From Lathyrus oleraceus (Eukaryota > Streptophyta > Magnoliopsida > Fabales > Fabaceae): a stretch of DNA of 64,000 bases. The translations under genes and the position numbers were made by a program. Location: NCBI RefSeq assembly GCF_024323335.1, contig NC_066585.1:538347769-538411768 (forward strand), given 5' to 3'. How positions within the stretch are numbered: the first letter of the stretch is position 1; each line of letters opens with the position of its first letter. The notes beneath the pieces are model-generated. The model saw only the letters and a list, made by a program, of their open reading frames with translations. It did not search any database and had not been told where the DNA came from. Below, piece by piece: positions 22,516 to 38,276 of the stretch.

Positions 22516-25500
22516 GTATACGGCATATTCACATTGTATTATGGTATATTATGTGTAAATAAATTAAATAATTTTCTTCTCCATCACCAAATTTTGGGTT
22601 TCTTCATCACTAAGTAACAAAGTTGAAGGACTATAAATTAATGATTCACATTATATATAAATGGTTAATAAGTGAAATTACATAATAAAACTCAATATTA
22701 TTTGTATTCGCCATATTCACATTGAATTATGGTATATTATATATATAAAAAAACTCAATATTTTTCTTCTCCATCACCAAATTTTAGGTTTCTTCATCAC
22801 TAAGAAACAAAGTTAAAAAACTATAAATGAATGATTCATATTATATATAAATGGGTAACAACTGAAACTACATAATCAAGATCAATATTATTTGTATTCG
22901 GCATATTCACATTGTATTATGGTATATTATATATAAATAAATTCTATAATTTCTTCTCCATCGCCAAATTTTATGTTTCTTCATCACTAAGTAACAAATT
23001 TAAAGGATTATAAATTAATGATTCATATTATATATAAACGGTTAATAACTGAAATTACGCAATAAAGCTCAATTATAATTGTATTTGTCATATTCACACT
23101 GTATTATGGTATATTATATGTAAAAAATATTAATATTTTCTTCTCCATCACCAAATTTTAGGTTTCGTCATCACTAAGAAACAAAGTGAAATAAATATAA
23201 ATGAATGATTCATATTATATATAAATGGGTAAAAACTTAAATTACATAATCAAGATCAATATTATTTGTATTCGGCATATTCACATTGTATTATGGTATA
23301 TAATATGTAAATAAATTCAATAATTTTCTTCTCTATCACGAAATTTTAGGTTTCTTCATCCCTAAGTAACAAAGTTAAAGTACTATAAATTATTGATTCA
23401 TATTATATATAAATGGTTAATAAGTGAAATTACATAATAAAACTCAATTTTATTTGTATTCGTCATAGTCACACTGTATTATGGTACATTATATGTAAAA
23501 AAAAATATTTTTCTTCACGATCACCAAATTTTAGGTTTCTTCATCACTAAGCAACAAAGTGAAAAAACTATAAATGAATGATTCATATTATATATAAAGG
23601 TGTAACAAGTAAAATTACATAATCAAGATCAATATTATTTGTATTCGGCATATTCACATTGCATTATGGTATATTATACGTAAATAAATTGAATAATTTT
23701 CTTCTCCATCACCAAATTTTAGGTTTCTTCATCACCAAGTAACAAAATTAAAGGACTATATATTAATGATTCATATTATATATAAATGGTTAATAGGTGA
23801 AATTATGTAATAAAGCTCAATATTATTTATATTCATCATATTCATATTGTATTATGGTATATTATATGTAAAAAAAATTAATATTTTTTTCTCCATCACC
23901 AAATTTTAGGTTTCTTCATCACTAAGAAACAAAGTGAAAAAAACTATAAATGAATGATTCATATTATATATAAATGGGTAACAAGTGAATTTACATAATC
24001 AAGATCAACATTATTTGTATACGGCATATTCACATTGTATTATGGTATATTATGTGTAAATAAATTCAATAATTTTCTTCTCCATCACCAAATTTTGGGT
24101 TTCTTCATCACTAAGTAACAAAGTTGAATGACTATAAATTAATGATTCACATTATATATAAATGGTTAATAAGTGAAATTACATAATAAAACTCAATATT
24201 ATTTGTATTCGCCATATTCACATTGAATTATGGTATATTATATGTATAAAAAAACTCAATATTTTTCTTCTCCATCACCAAATTTTAGGTTTCTTCATCA
24301 CTAAGAAACAAAGTTAAAAAACTATAAATGAATGATTCATATTATATATAAATGGGTAACAACTGAAACTACATAATCAAGATCAATATTATTTGTATTC
24401 GGCATATTCACATTGTATTATGGTATATTATATATAAATAAATTCTATAATTTCTTCTCCATCGCCAAATTTTATGTTTCTTCATCACTAAGTAACAAAT
24501 TTAAAGGATTATAAATTAATGATTCATATTATATATAAACGGTTAATAACTGAAATTACGCAATAAAGCTCAATTATAATTATATTTGTCATATTCACAC
24601 TGTATTATGGTATATTATATGTAAAAAATATTAATATTTTCTTCTCCATCACCAAATTTTAGGTTTCGTCATCACTAAGAAACAAAGTGAAATAAATATA
24701 AATGAATGATTCATATTATATATAAATGGGTAAAAACTTAAATTACATAATCAAGATCAATATTATTTGTATTCGGCATATTCACATTGTATTATGGTAT
24801 ATAATATGTAAATAAATTCAATAATTTTCTTCTCTATCACAAAATTTTAGGTTTCTTCATCCCTAAGTAACAAAGTTAAAGTACTATAAATTATTGATTC
24901 ATATTATATATAAATGGTTAATAAGTGAAATTACATAATAAAACTCAATTTTATTTGTATTCGTCATAGTCACACTGTATTATGGTACATTATATGTAAA
25001 AAAAAATATTTTTCTTCACGATCACCAAATTTTAGGTTTCTTCATCACTAAGCAACAAAGTGAAAAAACTATAAATGAATGATTCATATTATATATAAAG
25101 GTGTAACAAGTAAAATTACATAATCAAGATCAATATTATTTGTATTCGGCATATTCACATTGCATTATGGTATATTATACGTAAATAAATTGAATAATTT
25201 TCTTCTCCATCACCAAATTTTAGGTTTCTTCATCACCAGGTAACAAAATTAAAGGACTATATATTAATGATTCATATTATATATAAATGGTTAATAGGTG
25301 AAATTACGTAATAAAGCTCAATATTATTTGTATTCATCATATTCACATTGTATTATGGTATATTATATGTAAAAAAAATTAATATTTTTTTCTCCATCAC
25401 CAAATTTTAGGTTTCTTCATCACTAAGAAATAAAGTGAAAAAAACTATAAATGAATGATTCATATTATATATAAATGGGTAACAAGTGAATTTACATAAT

Positions 25501-28500
25501 CAAGATCAACATTATTTGTATACGGCATATTCACATTGTATTATGGTATATTATGTGTAAATAAATTCAATAATTTTCTTCTCCATCACCAAATTTTGGG
25601 TTTCTTCATCACTAAGTAACAAAGTTGAAGGACTATAAATTAATGATTCACATTATATATAAATGGTTAATAAGTGAAATTACATAATAAAACTCAATAT
25701 TATTTGTATTCGCCATATTCACATTGAATTATGGTATATTATATGTATAAAAAAACTCAATATTTTTCTTCTCCATCACCAAATTTTAGGTTTCTTCATC
25801 ACTAAGAAACAAAGTTAAAAAACTATAAATGAATGATTCATATTATATATAAATGGGTAACAACTGAAACTACATAATCAAGATCAATATTATTTGTATT
25901 CGGCATATTCACATTGTATTATGGTATATTATATATAAATAAATTCTATAATTTCTTCTCCATCGCCAAATTTTATGTTTCTTCATCACTAAGTAACAAA
26001 TTTAAAGGATTATAAATTAATGATTCATATTATATATAAACGGTTAATAACTGAAATTACGCAATAAAGCTCAATTATAATTGTATTTGTCATATTCACA
26101 CTGTATTATGGTATATTATATGTAAAAAATATTAATATTTTCTTCTCCATCACCAAATTTTAGGTTTCGTCATCACTAAGAAACAAAGTGAAATAAATAT
26201 AAATGAATGATTCATATTATATATAAATGGGTAAAAACTTAAATTACATAATCAAGATCAATATTATTTGTATTCGGCATATTCACATTGTATTATGGTA
26301 TATAATATGTAAATAAATTCAATAATTTTCTTCTCTATCACGAAATTTTAGGTTTCTTCATCCCTAAGTAACAAAGTTAAAGTACTATAAATTATTGATT
26401 CATATTATATATAAATGGTTAATAAGTGAAATTACATAATAAAACTCAATTTTATTTGTATTCGTCATAGTCACACTGTATTATGGTACATTATATGTAA
26501 AAAAAAATATTTTTCTTCACGATCACCAAATTTTAGGTTTCTTCATCACTAAGCAACAAAGTGAAAAAACTATAAATGAATGATTCATATTATATATAAA
26601 GGTGTAACAAGTAAAATTACATAATCAAGATCAATATTATTTGTATTCGGCATATTCACATTGCATTATGGTATATTATACGTAAATAAATTGAATAATT
26701 TTCTTCTCCATCACCAAATTTTAGGTTTCTTCATCACCAAGTAACAAAATTAAAGGACTATATATTAATGATTCATATTATATATAAATGGTTAATAGGT
26801 GAAATTACGTAATAAAGCTCAATATTATTTGTATTCATCATATTCACATTGTATTATGGTATATTATATGTAAAAAAAATTAATATTTTTTTCTCCATCA
26901 CCAAATTTTAGGTTTCTTCATCACTAAGAAATAAAGTGAAAAAAACTATAAATGAATGATTCATATTATATATAAATGGGTAACAAGTGAATTTACATAA
27001 TCAAGATCAACATTATTTGTATACGGCATATTCACATTGTATTATGGTATATTATGTGTAAATAAATTCAATAATTTTCTTCTCCATCACCAAATTTTGG
27101 GTTTCTTCATCACTAAGTAACAAAGTTGAAGGACTATAAATTAATGATTCACATTATATATAAATGGTTAATAAGTGAAATTACATAATAAAACTCAATA
27201 TTATTTGTATTCGCCATATTCACATTGAATTATGGTATATTATATGTATAAAAAAACTCAATATTTTTCTTCTCCATCACCAAATTTTAGGTTTCTTCAT
27301 CACTAAGAAACAAAGTTAAAAAACTATAAATGAATGATTCATATTATATATAAATGGGTAACAACTGAAACTACATAATCAAGATCAATATTATTTGTAT
27401 TCGGCATATTCACATTGTATTATGGTATATTGTATATAAATAAATTCTATAATTTCTTCTCCATCGCCAAATTTTATGTTTCTTCATCACTTAGTAACAA
27501 AATTAAAGGATTATAAATTAATGATTCATATTATATATAAACGGTTAATAACTGAAATTACGCAATAAAGCTCAATTATAATTGTATTTTTCATATTCAC
27601 ACTGTATTATGGTATATTATATGTAAAAAATATTAATATTTTCTTCTCCGTCACCAAATTTTAGGTTTCGTCATCACTAAGAAACAAAGTGAAATAAATA
27701 TAAATGAATGATTCATATTATATATAAATGGGTAAAAACTTAAATTACATAATCAAGATCAATATTATTTGTATTCGGCATATTCACATTGTATTATGGC
27801 ATATAATATGTAAATAAATTCAATAATTTTCTTCTCCATCACGAAATTTTAGGTTTCTTCATCCCTATGTAACAAAGTTAAAGTACTATAAATTATTGAT
27901 TCATATTATATATAAATGGTTAATAAGTGAAATTACATAATAAAACTCAATTTTATTTGTATTCGTCATAGTCACACTGTATTATGTTACATTATATGTA
28001 AAAAAAAAATATTTTTCTTCACGATCACCAAATTTTAGGTTTCTTCATCACTAAGCAACAAAGTGAAAAAACTATAAATGAATGATTCATATTATATATA
28101 AAGGTGTAACAAGTAAAATTACATAATCAAGATCAATATTATTTGTATTCGGTATATTCACATTGTATTATGGTATATTATACGTAAATAAATTGAATAA
28201 TTTTCTTCTCCATCACCAAATTTTAGGTTTCTTCATCACCAAGTAACAAAATTAAAGGACTATATATTAATGATTCATATTATATATAAATGGTTAATAG
28301 GTGAAATTACGTAATAAAGCTCAATATTATTTGTATTCATCATATTCACATTGTATTATGGTATATTATATGTAAAAAAAATTAATATTTTTTTCTCCAT
28401 CACCAAATTTTAGGTTTCTTCATCACTAAGAAATAAAGTGAAAAAAACTATAAATGAATGATTCATATTATATATAAATGGGTAACAAGTGAATTTACAT

Positions 28501-31500
28501 AATCAAGATCAACATTATTTGTATACGGCATATTCACATTGTATTATGGTATATTATGTGTAAATAAATTCAATAATTTTCTTCTCCATCACCAAATTTT
28601 GGGTTTCTTCATCACTAAGTAACAAAGTTGAAGGACTATAAATTAATGATTCACATTATATATAAATGGTTAATAAGTGAAATTACATAATAAAACTCAA
28701 TATTATTTGTATTCGCCATATTCACATTGAATTATGGTATATTATATGTATAAAAAAACTCAATATTTTTCTTCTCCATCACCAAATTTTAGGTTTCTTC
28801 ATCACTAAGAAACAAAGTTAAAAAACTATAAATGAATGATTCATATTATATATAAATGGGTAACAACTGAAACTACATAATCAAGATCAATATTATTTGT
28901 ATTCGGCATATTCACATTGTATAATGGTATATTATATATAAATAAATTCTATAATTTCTTCTCCATCGCCAAATTTTATGTTTCTTCATCACTTAGTAAC
29001 AAATTTAAAGGATTATAAATTAATGATTCATATTATATATAAACGGTTAATAACTGAAATTACGCAACAAAACTCAATTATAATTGTATTTGTCATATTC
29101 ACACTGTATTATGGTATATTATATGTAAAAAATATTAATATTTTCTTCTCCGTCACCAAATTTTAGGTTTCGTCATCACTAAGAAACAAAGTGAAATAAA
29201 TATAAATGAATGATTCATATTATAGATAAATGGGTAAAAACTTAAATTACATAATCAAGATCAATATTATTTGTATTCGGCATATTCACATTGTATTATG
29301 GCATATAATATGTAAATAAATTCAATAATTTTCTTCTCCATCACGAAATTTTAGGTTTCTTCATCCCTAAGTAACAAAGTTAAAGTACTATAAATTATTG
29401 ATTCATATTATATATAAATGGTTAATAAGTGAAATTACATAATAAAACTCAATTTTATTTGTATTCGTCATAGTCACACTGTATTATGGTACATTTTATG
29501 TAAAAAAAAAATATTTTTCTTCACGATCACCAAATTTTAGGTTTCTTCATCACTAAGCAACAAAGTGAAAAAACTATAAATGAATGATTCATATTATATA
29601 TAAAGGTGTAACAAGTAAAATTACATTATCAAGATCAATATTATTTGTATTCGGCATATTCACATTGCATTATGGTATATTATACGTAAATAAATTGAAT
29701 AATTTTCTTCTCCATCACCAAATTTTAGGTTTCTTCATCACCAAGTAACAAAATTAAAGGACTATATATTAATGATTCATATTATATATAAATGGTTAAT
29801 AGGTGAAATTACGTAATAAAGCTCAATATTATTTGTATTCATCATATTCACATTGTATTATGGTATATTATATGTAAAAAAAATTAATATTTTTTTCTCC
29901 ATCACCAAATTTTAGGTTTCTTCATCACTAAGAAACAAAGTTAAAAAAACTATAAATGAATGATTCATATTATATATAAATGGGTAACAGGTGAATTTAC
30001 ATAATCAAGATCAACATTATTTGTATACGACATATTCACATTGTATTATGGTATATTATGTGTAAATAAATTCAATAATTTTCTTCTCCATCACCAAAAT
30101 TTGGGTTTCTTCATCACTAAGTAACAAAGTTGAAGGACTATAAATTAATGATTCACATTATATATAAATGGTTAATAAGTGAAATTACATAATAAAACTC
30201 AATATTATTTGTATTCGCCATATTCACATTGAACTATGGTATATTATATGTATAAAAAAACTCAATATTTTTCTTCTCCATCACCAAATTTTAGGTTTCT
30301 TCATCACTAAGAAACAAAGTTAAAAAACTATAAATGAATGATTCATATTATATATAAATGGGTAACAACTGAAACTACATAATCAAGATCAATATTATTT
30401 GTATTCGGCATATTCACATTGTATTATGGTATATTATATATAAATAAATTCTATAATTTCTTCTCCATCGCCAAATTTTATGTTTCTTCATCACTTAGTA
30501 ACAAATTTAAAGGATTATAAATTAATGATTCATATTATATATAAACGGTTAATAACTGAAATTACGCAATAAAGCTCAATTATAATTGTATTTGTCATAT
30601 TCACACTGTATTATGGTATATTATATGTAAAAAATATTAGTATTTTCTTCTCCATCACCAAATTTTAGGTTTCGCCATCACTAAGAAACAAAGTGAAATA
30701 AATATAAATGAATGATTCATATTATATATAAATGGGTAAAAACTTAAATTACATAATCAAGATCAATATTATTTGTATTCGGCATATTCACATTGTATTA
30801 TGGCATATAATATGTAAATAAATTCAATAATTTTCTTCTCCATCACGAAATTTTAGGTTTCTTCATCCCTAAGTAACAAAGTTAAAGTACTATAAATTAT
30901 TGATTCATATTATATATAAATGGTTAATAAGTGAAATTACATAATAAAACTCAATTTTATTTGTATTCGTCATAGTCACACTGTATTATGGTACATTATA
31001 TGTAAAAAAAAAATATTTTTCTTCACGATCACCAAAATTTAGGTTTCTTCATCACTAAGCAACAAAGTGAAAAAACTATAAATGAATGATTCATATTATA
31101 TATAAAGGTGTAACAAGTAAAATTACATAATCAAGATCAATATTATTTGTATTCGGCATATTCACATTGTATTATGGTATATTATACGTAAATAAATTGA
31201 ATAATTTTCTTCTCCATCACCAAATTTTAGGTTTCTTCATCACCAAGTAACAAAATTAAAGGACTATATATTAATGATTCATATTATATATAAATGGTTA
31301 ATAGGTGAAATTACGTAATAAAGCTCAATATTATTTGTATTCATCATATTCACATTGTATTATGGTATATTATATGTAAAAAAAATTAATATTTTTTTCT
31401 CCATCACCAAATTTTAGGTTTCTTCATCACTAAGAAACAAAGTGAAAAAAACTATAAATGAATAATTCATATTATATATAAATGGGTAACAGGTGAATTT

Positions 31501-34500
31501 ACATAATCAAGATCAACATTATTTGTATACGGCATATTCACATTGTATTATGGTATATTATGTGTAAATAAATTCAATAATTTTCTTCTCCATCACCAAA
31601 TTTTGGGTTTCTTCATCACTAAGTAACAAAGTTGAAGGACTATAAATTAATGATTCACATTATATATAAATGGTTAATAAGAGAAATTACATAATAAAAC
31701 TCAATATTATTTGTATTCGCCATATTCACATTGAATTATGGTATATTATATGTATAAAAAAACTCAATATTTTTCTTCTCCATCACCAAATTTTAGGTTT
31801 CTTCATCACTAAGAAACAAAGTTAAAAAACTAAAAATGAATGATTCATATTATATATAAATGAGTAACAACTGAAACTACATAATCAAGATCAATATTAT
31901 TTGTATTCGGCATATTCACATTGTATTATGGTATATTATATATAAATAAATTCTATAATTTCTTCTCCATCGCCAAATTTTATGTTTCTTCATCACTTAG
32001 TAACAAATTTAAAGGATTATAAATTAATGATTCATATTATATATAAACGGTTAATAACTGAAATTACGCAATAAAGTTCAATTATAATTGTATTTGTCAT
32101 ATTCACACTGTATTATGGTATATTATATGTAAAAAATATTAATATTTTCTTCTCCATCACCAAATTTTAGGTTTCGTCATCACTAAGAAACAAAGTGAAA
32201 TAAATATAAATGAATGATTCATATTATATATAAATGGGTAAAAACTTAAATTACATAATCAAGATCAATATTATTTGTATTCGGCATATTCACATTGTAT
32301 TATGGTATATAATATGTAAATAAATTCAATAATTTTCTTCTCCATCACGAAATTTTAGGTTTCTTCATCCCTAAGTAACAAAGTTAAAGTACTATAAATT
32401 ATTGATTCATATTATATATAAATGGTTAATAAGTGAAATTACATAATAAAACTCAATTTTATTTGTATTCGTCATAGTCACACTGTATTATGGTACATTA
32501 TATGTAAAAAAAAATATTTTTCTTCACGATCACCAAATTTTAGGTTTCTTCATCACTAAGCAACAAAGTGAAAAAACTATAAATGAATGATTCATATTAT
32601 ATATAAAGGTGTAACAAGTAAAATTACATAATCAAGATCAATATTATTTGTATTCGGCATATTCACATTGTATTATGGTATATTATACGTAAATAAATTG
32701 AATAATTTTCTTCTCCATCACCAAATTTTAGGTTTCTTCATCACCAAGTAACAAAATTAAGGACTATATATAATGATTCATATTATATATAAATGGTTAA
32801 TAGGTGAAATTACGTAATAAAGCTCAATATTATTTGTATTCATCATATTCACATTGTATTATGGTATATTATATGTAAAAAAAATTAATATTTTTTTCTC
32901 CATCACCAAATTTTAGGTTTCTTCATCACTAAGAAACAAAGTGAAAAAAACTATAAATGAATGATTCATATTATATATAAATGGGTAACAAGTGAATTTA
33001 CATAATCAAGATCAACATTATTTGTATACGGCATATTCACATTGTAATATGGTATATTATGTGTAAATAAATTCAATAATTTTCTTCTCCATCACCAAAT
33101 TTTGGGTTTCTTCATCACTAAGTAACAAAGTTGAAGGATTATAAATTAATGATTCACATTATATATAAATGGTTAATAAGTGAAATTACATAATAAAACT
33201 CAATATTATTTGTATTCGCCATATTCACATTGAATTATGGTATATTATATGTATAAAAAAACTCAATATTTTTCTTCTCCATCACCAAATTTTAGGTTTC
33301 TTCATCACTAAGAAACAAAGTTAAAAAAATATAAATGAATGATTCATATTATATATAAATGGGTAACAACTGAAACTACATAATCAAGATCAATATTATT
33401 TGTATTCGGCATATTCACATTGTATTATGGTATATTATATATAAATAAATTCTATAATTTCTTCTCCATCACCAAATTTTATGTTTCTTCATCACTAAGT
33501 AACAAATTTAAAGGATTATAAATTAATGATTCATATTATATATAAACGGTTAATAACTGAAATTACGCAATAAAGCTCAATTATAATTGTATTTGTCATA
33601 CTCAGACTGTATTATGGTATATTATATGTAAAAAATATTAATATTTTCTTCTCCATTACCAAATTTTAGGTTTCGTCATTACTAAGAAACAAAGTGAAAT
33701 AAATATAAATGAATGATTCATATTGTATATAAATGGGTAAAAACTTAAATTACATAATCAAGATCAATATTATTTGTATTCGGCATATTCACATTGTATT
33801 ATGGCATATAATATGTAAATAAATTCAATAATTTTCTTCTCCATCACGAAATTTTAGGTTTCTTCATCCCTAAGTAACAAAGTTAAAGTACTATAAATTA
33901 TTGATTCATATTATATATAAATGGTTAATAAGTGAAATTACATAATAAAACTCAATTTTATTTGTATTCGTCATAGTCACACTGTATTATGGTACATTAT
34001 ATGTAAAAAAAAAATATTTTTCTTCACGATCACCAAATTTTAGGTTTCTTCATCACTAAGCAACAAAGTGAAAAAACTATAAATGAATGATTCATATTAT
34101 ATATAAAGGTGTAACAAGTAAAATTACATAATCAAGATCAATATTATTTGTATTCGGCATATTCACATTGTATTATGGTATATTATACGTAAATAAATTG
34201 AATAATTTTCTTCTCCATCACCAAATTTTAGGTTTCTTCATCACCAAGTAGCAAAATTAAAGGACTATATATTAATGATTCATATTATATATAAATGGTT
34301 AATAGGTGAAATTACGTAATAAAGCTCAATATTATTTGTATTCATCATATTCAAAGTGTATTATGGTATATTATATGTAAAAAAAATTAATATTTTTTTC
34401 TCCATCACCAAATTTTAGGTTTCTTCATCACTAAGAAACAAAGTGAAAAAAACTATAAATGAATGATTCATATTATATATAAATGGGTAACAAGTGAATT

Positions 34501-37500
34501 TACATAATCAAGATCAACATTATTTGTATACGGCATATTCACATTGTATTATGGTATATTATGTGTAAATAAATTCAATAATTTTCTTCTCCATCACCAA
34601 ATTTTGGGTTTCTTCATCACTAAGTAACAAAGTTGAAGGACTATAAATTAATGATTCACATTATATATAAATGGTTAATAAGTGAAATTACATAATAAAA
34701 CTCAATATTATTTGTATTCGCCATATTCACATTGAATTATGGTATATTATATGTATAAAAAAACTCAATATTTTTCTTCTCCATCACCAAATTTTAGGTT
34801 TCTTCATCACTAAGAAACAAAGTTAAAAAACTATAAATGAATGATTCATATTATATATAAATGGGTAACAACTGAAACTACATAATCAAGATCAATATTA
34901 TTTGTATTCGCATATTCACATTGTATTATGGTATATTATATAAATAAATTCTATAATTTCTTCTCCATCGCCAAATTTTATGTTTCTTCATCACTAAGTA
35001 ACAAATTTAAAGGATTATAGATTAATGATTCATATTATATATAAACGGTTAATAACTTAAATTACGCAATAAAGCTCAATTATAATTGTATTTGTCATAT
35101 TCACACTGTATTATGGTATATTATATGTAAAAAATATTAATATTTTCTTCTCCATCACCAAATTTTAGGTTTCATCATCACTAAGCAACAAATTGAAAAA
35201 AAATATAAATGAATGATTCATATTATATATAAATGGGTAACAACTTAAATTACATAATCAAGATCAATATTATTTGTATTCGGCATATTCACATTGTATT
35301 ATGGTATAAAATATGTAAACAAATTCAATAATTTTCTTCTCCATCACGAAATTTTAGGTTTCTTCATCCCTAAGTAACAAAGTTAAAGTACTATAAATTA
35401 TTGATTCATATTATATATAAATGGTTAATAAGTGAAATTACATAATAAAACTCAATTTATTTGTATTCGTCATAGTCACACTGTATTATGGTACATTATA
35501 TGTAAAAAAAAATATTTTTCTTCACGATCACCAAATTTTAGGTTTCTTCATCACTAAGCAACAAAGTGAAAAAACTATAAATGAATGATTCATATTATAT
35601 ATAAAGGTGTAACAAGTAAAATTACATAATCAAGATCAATATTATTTGTATTCGGCATATTCACATTGTATTATGGTATATTATACGTAAATAAATTGAA
35701 TAATTTTCTTCTCCATCACCAAATTTTAGGTTTCTTCATCACCAAGTAACAAAATTAAAGGACTATATATTAATGATTCATATTATATATAAATGGTTAA
35801 TAGGTGAAATTACGTAATAAAGCTCAATATTATTTATATTCATCATATTCACATTGTATTATGGTATATTATATGTAAAAAAAATTAATATTTTTTTCTC
35901 CATCACCAAATTTTAGGTTTCTTCATCACTAAGAAACAAAGTGAAAAAAACTATAAATGAATGATTCATATTATATATAAATGGGTAACAAGTGAATTTA
36001 CATAATCAAGATCAACATTATTTGTATACGGCATATTCACATTGTATTATGGTATATTATGTGTAAATAAATTCAATAATTTTCTTCTCCATCACCAATT
36101 TTGGGTTTCTTCATCACTAAGTAACAAAGTTGAAGGACTATAAATTAATGATTCACATTATATATAAATGGTTAATAAGTGAAATTACATAATAAAACTC
36201 AATATTATTTGTATTCGCCATATTCACATTGAATTATGGTATATTATATGTATAAAAAAACTCAATATTTTTCTTCTCCATCACCAAATTTTAGGTTTCT
36301 TCATCACTAAGAAACAAAGTTAAAAAACTATAAATGAATGATTCATATTATATATAAATGGGTAACAACTGAAACTACATAATCAAGATCAATATTATTT
36401 GTATTCGGCATATTCACATTGTATTATGGTATATTATATATAAATAAATTCTATAATTTCTTCTCCATCGCCAAATTTTATGTTTCTTCATCACTAAGTA
36501 ACAAATTTAAAGGATTATAAATTAATGATTCATATTATATATAAACGGTTAATAACTGAAATTACGCAATAAAGCTCAATTATAATTGTATTTGTCATAT
36601 TCACACTGTATTATGGTATATTATATGTAAAAAATATTAATATTTTCTTCTCCATCACCAAATTTTAGGTTTCGTCATCACTAAGAAACAAAGTGAAATA
36701 AATATAAATGAATGATTCATATTATATATAAATGGGTAAAAACTTAAATTACATAATCAAGATCAATATTATTTGTATTCGGCATATTCACATTGTATTA
36801 TGGTATATAATATGTAAATAAATTCAATAATTTTCTTCTCCATCACGAAATTTTAGGTTTCTTCATCCCTAACTAACAAAGTTAAAGTACTATAAATTAT
36901 TGATTCATATTATATATAAATGGTTAATAAGTGAAATTACATAATAAAACTCAATTTTATTTATATTCGTCATAGTCACATTGTACTATGGTACATTATA
37001 TGTAAAAAAAAATATTTTTCTTCACGATCACCAAATTTCAGGTTTCTTCATCACTAAGCAACAACTTGAAAAAACTATAAATGAATGATTCATATTATAT
37101 ATAAAGGTGTAACAAGTAAAATTACATAATCAAGATCAATATTATTTGTATTCGGCATATTCACATTGTATTATGGTATATTATACGTAAATAAATTGAA
37201 TAATTTTCTTCTCCATCACCAAACTTTATGTTTCTTCATCACCAGGTAACAAAATTAAAGGACTATAAATTAATGATTCATATTATATATAAATGGTTAA
37301 TAAGGAAATTACGTAATAAAGCTCAATATTATTTGTATTCATCATATTCACATTGTATTATGGTATATTATATGTAAAAAACAAATTTAATATTTTTTCT
37401 CCATCACCAAATTTTAGATTTCTTCATCACTAAGCAACAAAGTGAAAAAAACTATAAATGAATGATTCATATTATATATAAATGGGTAACAGGTGAATTT

Positions 37501-37524
37501 ACATAATCAAGATCAACATTATTT
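22516..37524. repeat. Ten tandem 8-mer HORs (A-B-C-D-E-F-G-H), about 1.50 kb each
   Basis: The A-type marker GTATACGGC or a close variant starts at 22516, 24017, 25518, 27019, 28521, 30023, 31525, 33024, 34526, 36024 and 37525, giving ten intervals of 1,498-1,502 bp. Each interval holds monomers A to H in the same order. Copies differ from one another far less than monomers within one copy do, the hallmark of HOR homogenisation. In this block F reads AGTCACACTG until the last copy, which separates it from the next block. Confidence 0.93.
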
Positions 37525-38276
37525 GTATACGGCATATTCACATTGTATTATGGTATATTATGTGTAAATAAATTCAATATTTTTCTTCTCTATCACCAAA
37601 TTTTGGGTTTCTTCATCACTAAGTAACAAAGTTGAAGGACTATAAATTAATGATTCACATTATATATAAATGGTTAATAAGTGAAATTACATAATAAAAC
37701 TCAATATTATTTGTATTCGCCATATTCACATTGAATTATGGTATATTATATGTATAAAAAAACTCAATTTTTTTCTTCTCCATCACCAAATTTTAGGTTT
37801 CTTCATCACTAAGAAACAAAGTTAAAAAACTATAAATGAATGATTCATATTATATATAAATGGGTAACAACTGAAACTACATAATCAAGATCAATATTAT
37901 TTGTATTCGGCATATTCACATTGTATTATGGTATATTATACGTAAATAAATTGAATAATTTTCTTCTCCATCACCAAATTTTAGGTTTCTTCATCACCAC
38001 GTAACAAAATTAAAGGACTATAAATTAATGATTCATATTATATATAAATGGTTAATAAATGAAATTACGTAATTAAGCTCAATATTATTTGTATTCATCA
38101 TATTCACATTGTATTATGGTATATGATATGTAAAAAAAAATTAATATTTTTTTCTCCATCACCAAATTTTAGGTTTCTTCATCACTAAGCAACAAAGTGA
38201 AAAAAATATAAATGAATGATTCATATTATATATAATGGGTAACAAGTGAATTTACATAATCAAGATCAACATTATT
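37525..38276. repeat. A-B-G-H tetramer
   Basis: B at about 37700 is followed directly by G (TATACGTAAATAAATTGAAT) at about 37935, then H and the next A at 38277. C to F are missing. This is the first deviation from the regular 8-mer series and resembles the tetramers at the end of the left arm. Confidence 0.85.

Noticed and set aside
28978..29166. Plus-strand frame of 62 codons within the satellite
   Set aside because: It occurs in one HOR copy only by chance mutation of a stop; neighbouring copies lack it.
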